Shown here one piece after another: positions 13,102 to 21,851 of a DNA stretch of 64,000 nucleotides. Each line of letters starts with the position of its first letter. Position 1 is the first letter of the stretch. Source of the stretch: Macrocybe gigantea (taxonomy: Eukaryota; Basidiomycota; Agaricomycetes; Agaricales; Callistosporiaceae); assembly GCA_011319805.1 (NCBI GenBank), contig SJRY01000080.1, positions 124,001 to 188,000 on the forward strand, written 5' to 3'. The notes below the pieces were generated by a model. That model saw only the letters and a program-made list of their open reading frames with translations. It did not search any database and was not told the origin of the DNA. A program made the position numbers and the translations under genes.

Positions 13102-14888
13102 CTACAACTCGTCATGAGTTGATGTATCAGGGTCTTTATTGGATTTTTGCTCCCCTTCCTTCTTCACTAGTCCCTCTGCTCGAACATCGAAGCCCACGGC
13201 TCGGAACATCTCCACAAGCTTATTGGCTGCCTCCAACTCTGCTTCACCCATTTCACCATCGTTCAGGACCTCAACCACCATCTCCTCGTCCTCGTCGAGG
13301 CCGTCTACGTATACACTTCCCCGCTTAAGCTTGGAGTCCTTGTTCGCCAGAAAAGCCTCCAGCACCTTCATCACGTCCGGCCCTTTTTCCTTCTTGCCGC
13401 TGTCCTTTACGGGTGGCGGCAAGACGGGCTTGCGTCGGGGCAGCTTGAGTGGATGGTCTGCATCGGGCAGTTTTTTGAACTCTACTCCATCAGGCATGAC
13501 ATCGACGACCTCACGGCACCGAATCTGTGCTTCTTCCCCGAGGTCACGTCGTGATTTGAACCCTGGCTCGCCACAAAGACGTGGCGTGTTGATCACGAGG
13601 ACATAGGAACACGTCTTGGTTTCCTTTACGAAGAGGATTGTGTCCGTCATAGTCATCGAACAGTGGAACTGTTTCGCTGCACATTGGAGTGGACGGTCAG
13701 GAACGAGGCCTTGAGAGACGAACCTGAACTTCAACTTCGCGGTGCTTGCCCGTCTTGTCACAGATCGTTCCTTCACCCCATCGCTGGACGAGATATCGCG
13801 AGCCTGCGTTGCGCGCGAGTTCGAGATTGACCGCCTGCGCATTCTGCTCTGCGACGGTAAGTGCGACTCCCGGTTTAGGGGCTTTGCCCAATGTGTATGC
13901 TTCCCACTATGAATTTAACCAAAAGGACGCTTTGAACTTAACCGAAAGATGGTAAGAAGACGAAACTCACCTCAGGGTCTTCTTCTGGCTTGTATGTTCC
14001 TGTATAATCCAAGGGTGAACGCGATCAGTTCCAGAGCGAAAAATGGACGCGTCAAAATCGCGGAACGCATAGAAAAAAAGGATAGTGACAGGGTCACAAG
14101 AAGGGTCGTGACCAAAACGGACAAGGAATTCCAAAATGGAAAGGAAAAGGAGGCGACAAATACGGAAGAAAGACACGACGGAAATTACCTGCTACATGAG
14201 GATGGGTTGGGATCAATTCCTTGAACTGCCGGATTTCCTCATTGTGACAGTAGGAATAAGTGAACCAGCCCTGCCGGTGCTGAAAAGGATGTTGTTGTTG
14301 GTGAGCGATCGACGGTTGGTCTCAAAGGAGGAACGCATACGTAAAGACAGGTTCCAGTCAGAGGTTGCAAGAGGGACCACGTCCGTGCCGGTGTCACTTC
14401 AGATTCGGCTGGATCGTCCTGGGGCAGGGATGTGGTGTGATCCAGCGGTTTGGGTATCAGACACAGATACGAATCCTTAGGGCCCATTTTCATCAGGTGC
14501 AGGGTGTGGTTGGCTTCTTGGGCCGGGGGCTGGACGTAAACACAGAGCACGTCAATGCCGTCAATCTTCTGGGACGCAGAAATGGAAATCCATGCACGTT
14601 GGACGTGGAGATGCTGCCGTGGGACGGGGCGGCACCGTCAATCTCCTTGGGCGATGGGGCGACAGACCACACATCGTCCTTCCATGGCTGATCGAGAAAC
14701 TCGAGCTCGCCGCCAGGTAGACCGTGGATTAGCCAGCGCTGTGCGGTTTCGTTGAGGACGGGAAGACTGTTAAGGAATGCGACGCGGTACTTTGGGAAAG
14801 CGTGGGGGTCGTCCGGAAGAGAATGGAGGCGGGCGGCGAGGATGACGGGGACGACGAGGGCGATGGCGAGGCCACGTAGAAGATGCAT
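13102..14888 (-). CDS. YOS9: ER lectin Yos9/OS-9 (ERAD substrate receptor) with C-terminal HDEL
   Basis: Yos9 binds trimmed mannose glycans on misfolded proteins and delivers them to the HRD1 ligase in the ER lumen. The protein begins with a hydrophobic signal peptide (LLRGLAIALVVPVILAARLH) and continues YRVAFLNSLPVLNETAQRWL. The MRH (mannose-6-phosphate receptor homology) domain spans several exons: KDSYLCLIPKP, TGTCLY, WFTYSYCHNEEIRQF, RWGEGTICDKTGK and FHCSMT, with the conserved cysteines and the Y-R-W-x-x-G core. The C-terminus is exactly HDEL, the fungal ER-retrieval signal. At least five exons are required. Presence of both signal peptide and HDEL makes the call secure. Confidence 0.92.
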
Positions 14889-15144
14889 TACAGAAGATGA
14901 AGGTAGTTGGAACTCCGCCGTCCGCGGCGATAAAATAAAATAATAATAATAAAAAGAGATCGGCGGAATATTTGTGTTACGTGAGGGGTGCCCTCCAAAA
15001 AAATCAGGGGGAAATTACAGCGATAATAATACATTTTCCAACTCTTCTATATTCGGCATCCAACCTGGTCATTAAAGCCGGCCCTCCCAGCACTTTGCCC
15101 CTCTTCTTTCGCTCGTTTGCTCCTCCGCCTTCCGTCCTGGCACA

Positions 15145-15750
15145 ATGTCTGCCTCGCTCGCCCAGCATCACGACCAGTTAGACGATAAACGCCCGTTTGA
15201 CGAACTCGACGATCCCCAGGCTGGCGGAGACGCAGAGGGCGGTAAGCAATCACCCTTCCCTCATCGCTCGATCGCACCTTCCCGACCACTCTCCCGACCC
15301 CCGAACGATCTTCGCTAATCTCTCTCTTTTTTTATCGTCGTCCCCCCCTTTTCCACTTGATTTTAGAAGCAGTCCAGCCAGATGGCGACGTTCCTGTGAA
15401 ACGAGGCCGAGGCCGTCCAAAGGGCAGCAAGAACAAGAAGCAATCCACTGCCCCCGCTGCGGCCTCCTCCACCGTCAAACGAAAGAGAGGACGACCGCCG
15501 AAGGTGCGAATCACATTTTTTTCACGAAATTTTTCCAGTCATCCGATCTCTGACAATCTCCAACCATTGCATTCCTCCTTCTTCGCAGCAAAAGGCTGAC
15601 GACGACTTTGACGAGCCTCCGCCGAAGCGGAAACGCGGTCGTCCGCCAAAAAATCCCAAACCAGAGGATGGTGAAGGCACATCTAGCGGTCAACCCGCAG
15701 AACCCATTGCGAAGAGGAAGCGGGGGAGACCCAAAAAACACGTCGACTAG
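15145..15750 (+). CDS. AT-hook (HMGA-like) DNA-binding protein
   Basis: Three exons (15145-15241, 15367-15503, 15589-15750; introns 125 and 85 nt) give a 131-residue protein. It carries four AT-hooks, each with a GRP core flanked by basic residues: RGRGRPKGSK, KRKRGRPPKQ, KRKRGRPPKN and KRKRGRPKKH. The spacing between hooks is acidic/proline-rich, like animal and plant HMGA proteins, which bend AT-rich minor grooves and affect transcription. No other domain is present. The stop follows KKHVD directly. The sequence supports nuclear DNA binding; target genes are unknown. Confidence 0.85.
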
Positions 15751-16353
15751 CCTCCCCTTTCACACCCAACGAACAAATTTAATGCTTTCGCATTACCTTT
15801 CCTCGCTTTTGCTCCTCCCTTGCACTCGTACCTCACGACTCGCACGACACGCCTCTCCCTTTTTTTCGGATCTACAGTATGGGCCCAAATTTTCTCCTGG
15901 TTCACCTGTTGTTATCATCCGCAATGCTGTCACCACTTATTTATGCTGCACCGACGAACAGTCTTCTTGTTTTTGGCCTGTTTTTCTATCGCTTTTTCCT
16001 CCTTTCCCGTTCTTGTACTCCTCACCTTACTCTAATTGTAGAACAGCTTTCTTATGACAAAAAGCTTGTGGCGACGGGTGAAAAATTCGAACATAGCGTT
16101 AGGGGATGAGAGCCCCGTGCCAAACAGGTGATGACCACTTCGAAGACTTGTTTGCGTGCACATGTTGAAAAAGAACTTCGATAGCACAGATTCCCGCCGT
16201 ATCTGTGAAGCAAATTTCTGATTGGCCGAGGCTGATAGTTGCATGGCATGTTTGCGACATTTTTCCACCGCCAGCATGCGTCCAAAATTTAACCCCCCTT
16301 CTGGAGAACAAAAGAAAAGGCTGAAAAATAAAGTTTGACGTTTCTTGTCCTGT
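15751..16353. other. 603-bp gap between convergent genes
   Basis: This gap holds the 3' ends of the AT-hook gene and of kynurenine 3-monooxygenase. The left half is T/C-rich on the plus strand. Small open frames exist but none shows splice-consistent conserved protein sequence. I see nothing else in it. Confidence 0.45.
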
Positions 16354-18336
16354 TTATTGATTTATTCTTAGGGCCTGTATACAGAAACGCGATGGCAGCC
16401 CTGTCATCCAAACGGCTGCAGCCCCGACGAAAGACAGGCCAAACCATAAACACCCCTCCATTAGCCTCATCTGCCACGCCGCCTTGTTGCGCGCCATCGC
16501 GTAGCTGATATCCGGACGGAATGTGACCATGGTGTAGAGCGGGAGCCATCCGCCTGGTTCGCCTGGGGAGTATGGCACGCGAGATAGCAACGGCCCGAGG
16601 TGTGAAAGAGAAGTCTCTGATCTTGAGCTTAAAGCATAGAGAACATTGTCTACCGTCTTCTTAAAAATATACTTCAACGTTGTGACGGAATGGCGCATCT
16701 CAACGCTACATGCGAAAAGGCAAGGAATGATGATGAAGAAAGAACAACAGAATAATCAGAAAATGATCTGAATGGGCGGTAGCATAACGTTTCTACTTAC
16801 TAATTGTCCATCGCTAGATCGCAGATGGCGATTAAATCGTCGTGTCGAGTCTCCGAGTATCGTTTGAGAGCACGAGCGAGACGCTCGTCTACATCCCGCG
16901 AGGGTTTAGTTCGGCCTACGTCCTTGAAGCCAGCCACCCCTTCTTGGAGCAACATGATGGCCAATATCCTGACGTCTTCCAGGCCACAGTTCAAACCTTG
17001 GCCGTAAAATGGAACCATGGAATGTGCTGCATCCCCTAAAATAATAACGCGGTCTTTGTAATGGTATGGGTTGGACTGGTCGAAAACACGTGTATGAATT
17101 ACATGCTGAACGCGATCAAGTTTAAAAAACCTCACCTTAGTGCATATCAACGGGCTCCTAGGGTTCCGTGTAAAGTCGCTTAGAAGCGCTTTCTCCCCAA
17201 TCATCTCCAAAGCATCAGAGAACTGTGCTTTGAACCAGGACAGGAACAGTTCGGCGCTACGCAGGCGATCAAATTCTGTGCTAGGCGCAAACAGGGTGCA
17301 GGTGAATGTCTTGTCCTGCCAGAAGAGCCGTCGATGTGACAGATAAATCAAACAGAAACTAGGGCGAACAGAAACTGTATACCTTGTTGGGAAGCGCAAC
17401 TAGCATGAAAGAATGACGAGGCCATATGTGCAAATGATTGGGATCAAGCAGAAATGTCGGATTCCCATCAGCATCTCGGCCTGCCGGCATTCGTAATTCT
17501 ATGTATTCGTGCTTGATGTATTCCTGCTGGTAATCCATTCTGGCGGGTTGGCGGTTCATTCAACATTTCGCGGATGAGAAAATCGAGGAAGGAAAACATG
17601 GTCACAATTGCACCAAGTCCCTTGTGCGGCTCACCTGACCACTCTCATCATTTGCCTCCTTATTATTGAATAGCTGCCATCTGCACCGATACAGAAATCG
17701 AAATCGACAGAAATTTCTTGGCCTGTGACTGTGTTCCGCACAGAAAGCGATTTCTCGTCAAAGTCAGCAGCTGTCACTTTGTGATTGAAGAACACGCGGA
17801 CGTGCTGCGAAGCGCAAGCTTCTTCCAAAAGGTCTTCATTGAACAGTGCACGGTCGATGGAGTTGATGCACTGTCGGAAGGCGATGAGCCAAGGGAGGGA
17901 AAACTGAATGAATGAACAGCGACTTCGGCATATGACAGGACACCGTTACCTGTCCGTCCCTGTCGTATAATTGACTGTCAAGGCCGCCTTTCATATCATG
18001 AATCATACGCCCGCGCATGGGAATGACTGTTGTCAAAAATCGCTCTGTGGCGGCCGGGTCAACAGTCTCAAGGGCCGTGATTCCACGGCTCGAAATGGCA
18101 AGATTTATCGACCTTTGTTGTGCTACCGCTCTGGAAGAGGGGAGTCGAATATCTGGCAGGGAAAGCAGGTATGAGCGAATCGCACACTCCTCCAAGAGAT
18201 ATCATCAAGTACCTGGACGGCCTTCATAGACCTCAACGATCCAACCTTGCTTCGCAAAGCTCATCGCCGCTAGGCATCCAACAGGGCCAGCCCCGACGAT
18301 GACTACCTTCCTCCTCATCTGGGAGCTGGAAGTCAT
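16354..18336 (-). CDS. BNA4: Kynurenine 3-monooxygenase (FAD-dependent)
   Basis: This flavoprotein of the mitochondrial outer membrane turns L-kynurenine into 3-hydroxykynurenine with NADPH and oxygen. The FAD Rossmann motif is VVIVGAGPVGCLAAMSF right after the start at 18336, followed by QQRSINLAISSRG and GRMIHD. Later exons give [54 protein letters not shown] (split in the gene) and the second FAD motif VIILGDAAHSMVPFYGQGLNCG. The C-terminal exon has PLYTMVTFRPDISY and then a hydrophobic helix (WFGLSFVGAAAVWMTG), as expected for membrane anchoring. It lies head-to-head with kynureninase. Confidence 0.93.
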
Positions 18337-18595
18337 GGAGGCGGAATAGATAGAATAGATAGATATGCCGCTTTGGGATTCCCGTTCGCAAACTTGTGCG
18401 TCCGACTGCCTAATTTTTCTGTCGCCATTTTTTTCATCCGACATTTGTCCCAGATAAAACTTGTTCACCTAATCTAATCTAATCTGATCTGATCCAGACT
18501 CCCTACCTCGGATCTTGGGCCAGGGATTTGTGTCATGGCAAAAGACGCCCATCGACCTGCACAACCCTCTTTCTCAACCAACAACGAGCTTTCAT
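18337..18595. promoter_or_regulatory. Bidirectional promoter between kynurenine 3-monooxygenase and kynureninase
   Basis: About 260-330 bp separate the two divergent coding starts. The stretch contains a pentanucleotide run (three AATCT units then GATCT/GATCC) at about 18471-18495. Shared use of the region would couple two successive steps of one pathway; this is inference from layout. I do not recognise a known operator. Confidence 0.45.
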
Positions 18596-20313
18596 GGCAT
18601 CTGACAGCGCTCCGCTCGACGTTCCCTCAGCAATGATTTCATCTTACCAAAAATCAAAGATATAAATGCAAAACTGCGGGCCGACAGCGGTAAGGGATCT
18701 GGACAGCGCCTGGGACCATCAGTCTGCCGTTTCTCATCCGAAATTTCTAGAAAGCACAGTCACCTACCTCTGCGGAAATTCCCTTGGGCCGTTGTCCAAA
18801 AGGTCTAGTGCCCGGATTCAAGAGGAACTGGATGCCTGGGGTTCCCAGTGAGCTGTATTTTTATACGTCCTGTGGTCAGACCACCAACCAAGCGCTATGC
18901 GCTTCTGTATTGCTTCCTAGTGCCGTTGTCGGCCACTTTACGCATCCCCGTGGAAGGCCGTGGACAGAGTTTTGCGATACGGTTACGCCAATGCTTGCGG
19001 AGCTTGTAGGTGAGCTGAACATGCTTCCTAAGCTTGACGTTTCCTTTCCCAGAGGAAATAACTTATCTTTTGAGGTAATATACAGGGGCCAAAGAGAAGG
19101 AAGTTGCCTGCATGGGCACACTGACGAATAATCTGCACCTTATGATGGATTCCTTTTTTAAGCCTACCCCCGAACGCTTCAAGATCATCTGTGAGGCCAG
19201 AGCGTTCCCTTCAGATCGAGTGCGCGGTTGTTGTCTATTTTGCTGCTCGCTTCGTTTTGCTGACTTGTCCATGTGTAATGTAGTATGCTTTCAGGTCTCA
19301 GGCCATTGCGCACGGATATGATCCCGCAACGACCATCGTCGAGGTATCTCCGCGAGAAGGAGAATATTTACTTCGCGAAGAGGATATCATGGACATCATC
19401 GATAAGGAAGGGGAATCAGCAGCCCTCGTGCTTTTCAGCGGCGTGCAATATTACACTGGACAGTGGTTTCCGATGCAAAAAATTACGAAGCGAGCCAAGG
19501 AAAAGGTCGGCAGCCGATTCGTTGACCTCAAGTTTGCGGCTCACTCGCTTATATTAGGGTTGCATCTGTGGTTGGGATCTGGCCCACGCCATCGGAAACG
19601 TACCGTTGTCTTTACATGACTGGGACGTCGATTTCGCCGTGTGGTGCACGTACAAATACTTGAACGCCGGCCCTGGTGGTATCGCAGGGCTGTACATCCA
19701 CGAGAAGTGGAACGAGATCGAACGTCCAAAGTATGTACCGTTCCCTCAAACGTTGCCTTTGATGATCGGGTTCACATAACGCTACGGCAGGTATGCTGGA
19801 TGGTGGGGCCACGATCTCTCTACTCGGTTCGATATGCCAGACGATTTTTCTCCAGTAGTCGGAGCTCAAGGATTCCAACAATCAAATCCCAACATCCTCG
19901 CCATCGCGGCTCTGTTAGGATCGTTAGAGCTATTCAAAGAGGCCGGGATGATACCGAGGCTGCGAAGCAGGTCGATTCAGCTCACAGCGGCGTTGGAAAG
20001 CATGCTCATGCTATCCAAATACTATATTCCTTTGAACGAAGCCGAGCAGAACGCCAACCGCACCGGATTCATGATCATCACGCCAAGTGATCCATCGGCG
20101 CGGGGAGCGCAACTTTCGCTGCTATTTTTACCCACCGGAAGCGGGTTCATGCGGAAGGTGTACAATGCGTTGATCGATTATGGCGTCATCGGAGACGACA
20201 GGGAGCCAGACGTCATACGGCTTGCTCCGATTCCTCTTTACAACACAACCAAGGACTGCGAGGAAGCCGTCAAATACCTCGACAAAGCCATTGAATACGT
20301 ACTGACGCATTGA
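18596..20313 (+). CDS. BNA5: Kynureninase (PLP enzyme)
   Basis: This cytosolic enzyme cleaves 3-hydroxykynurenine to 3-hydroxyanthranilate and alanine. Exon 1 reads [19 protein letters not shown], and after an intron comes [15 protein letters not shown]. Further exons give [35 protein letters not shown] and the PLP-lysine segment [13 protein letters not shown], then [15 protein letters not shown], all family signatures; the protein ends EYVLTH. The 5' end is unclear: the frame carrying DFILPK has no ATG before an upstream stop. The ATG at 18595 ([13 protein letters not shown]) is one base out of frame with it at the CAGCAATGATT stretch near 18636, so a missed base is likely. The body of the gene is certain. 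Confidence 0.9.
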
Positions 20314-20359
20314 TCCCATGCAACAACGTGTTGTTGTATTTTAGACTGAGTAGCTAGGG

Positions 20360-21240
20360 TCAGGAATGGACAACCAGGAATGCGTTAACAGTGTCAACAA
20401 AGGAGTCTTCCTTCAAGATGTCATTATGTTCCGCGACAAATTGATCCATGTTGCGCTGCACATGCTTCTGAGCATCGGTTCCATATAGTTGCTGCAAGTG
20501 TTGATAGATTGCCTGGCTCTGATAGAGATTGACCAAGGAATCGCCTTTCGAGTGAACGACGAGCCATCTGATGTCAGACGGCCAAAGACGGTAATTGAGT
20601 GTGGAGAACGGGACATACGAGCCCCGATCACCGAACGCGGGGCAACAAACCAATCGCGGTAGTTTGGAAAATCCTCAAGCAACTTGTCGAGATCATAGAT
20701 GCCCTCCGAAATGACGATTGCCTTCACCGCCTGAAGGAGCGATGCTGACGGCGTGAGAGTAGGGGTGACTGCGGACGAGTTCAGGAACACAGAAGTCAGC
20801 ATATGAGCACTACAGCTATGCCCCATAAGGTAGATGTTTCTGAAGTAGGAAACAGACGGGTTCTTGGCAGACGGGTTCCAAGTTAGAAGAAAGTTGAGGA
20901 AGAGAAGAATATCTTCTGCATGAACAGGGTGCCGCAAGGCAGCGTCTGAATCGGGCTCCTTCGGAGTCAGACGATAGTTGGGCACGGCGACTGGCATGCG
21001 GGTCGCAAGGGCGAGGTTACGTGCAAGTTGCTGATGGTCTGCCTTGTCTTCACTGATAAGAGCATGCAGGTGAGAACGCTTGAAGGGTAGTGCAACAAAG
21101 AGAGCGACTCACGAACGCCATGCACCGCCATGGATGAAGCAGAGAACGACGGCATGGATGTGCTGTGATGGCACATAGAGGTCGAACGTGTGAAAAGGCT
21201 GGACGGGGTCGTACGGAACGTCGAGGACTGCCTCGAGCAT
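20360..21240 (-). CDS. BNA7: Kynurenine formamidase-like alpha/beta hydrolase
   Basis: Three or so exons encode an alpha/beta hydrolase of the arylformamidase type, which would release formate from N-formylkynurenine to give kynurenine. The oxyanion-hole motif is FIHGGAW (near 21135). The nucleophile elbow is MGHSCSAHM (near 20815), with Ser as nucleophile. The acid is probably in HSKGDSLVN and the base in VAEHNDI near the C-terminus. YRLTPKEPDSDAALRHPVHAEDI fits the cap region of BNA7-type enzymes. Its position directly after kynurenine 3-monooxygenase and kynureninase supports the pathway role. By sequence alone other esterase activities are possible. Confidence 0.72.
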
Positions 21241-21351
21241 GGCGGACGGCAAAAGGTGATAACACGTGACACACAACGAGAGACGGATGACATCATCACA
21301 CGCTGTATTTAAGCACGGAAGCCTCGCGCCCTTTTCATCAGCCCTGTCTCA
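21241..21351. promoter_or_regulatory. 111-bp bidirectional promoter (formamidase / PMP3)
   Basis: Only 111 bp separate the divergent start codons of the formamidase-like gene and PMP3. A TATTTAAG element at about 21306-21313 lies some 40 bp before the PMP3 ATG and could serve as its TATA-like box. Confidence 0.4.
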
Positions 21352-21737
21352 ATGGCATTCACCACCTCCGACATCTGCAAGGTATCCTCCTTCTCCCCTT
21401 CCTGAACAACCAGCCAACTGATCATCCCTCAGATCATCCTTGCTATCATCCTACCGCCGCTAGGTGTATTTTTCGAGCGCGGCGTCGGTGCCGACCTCGT
21501 CCGTCTTCCATTCTTGCCTGGACGATATTCATGGCATTGACACTTTGTTTTAGATTATCAACATTCTGCTGACGTGCTTGGGCTACATGTAAGAATCTTC
21601 TCTGACCTCACGTAGCATCACTGAGTACCTATCTTTTCAGTCCTGGAATAATTCATGGTAAGGTTGACCCGCTCTCGGTAGGAGGCACTTGTTGACTCTT
21701 GGCTCTTTCAGCATTGTACATTATACTGAAGTACTAG
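21352..21737 (+). CDS. PMP3: Plasma membrane proteolipid 3 (PMP3/RCI2 family)
   Basis: A 57-residue protein is spread over five exons: 21352-21381, 21433-21498, 21554-21588, 21641-21657 and 21712-21737, total 174 nt, all phases consistent. Exon 4 is a 17-nt micro-exon. The protein has the two hydrophobic helices of the family: IILAIILPPLGVFFERG and IINILLTCLGYIPGIIHALY. PMP3 proteins sit in the plasma membrane and affect membrane potential and salt tolerance in yeast and plants. The length matches the usual 50-60 residues. Its exons are too short to show up as simple open frames. Confidence 0.9.
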
Positions 21738-21851
21738 TGTCATCGAAAGACTCGTCTTCTTCTATGCTATAATCCGCCGTGAATGCCGTTGCAATCGTAT
21801 TACCTTCTCATTTGTCAATTGGATACCCCTCGTTGTTTGTGACAGAGATGT

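Noticed and set aside
13139..13606. Ser/Thr-rich plus-strand open frame antisense to Yos9
   Set aside because: The minus-strand frame there ends in HDEL and continues the MRH protein, so this is a shadow frame.
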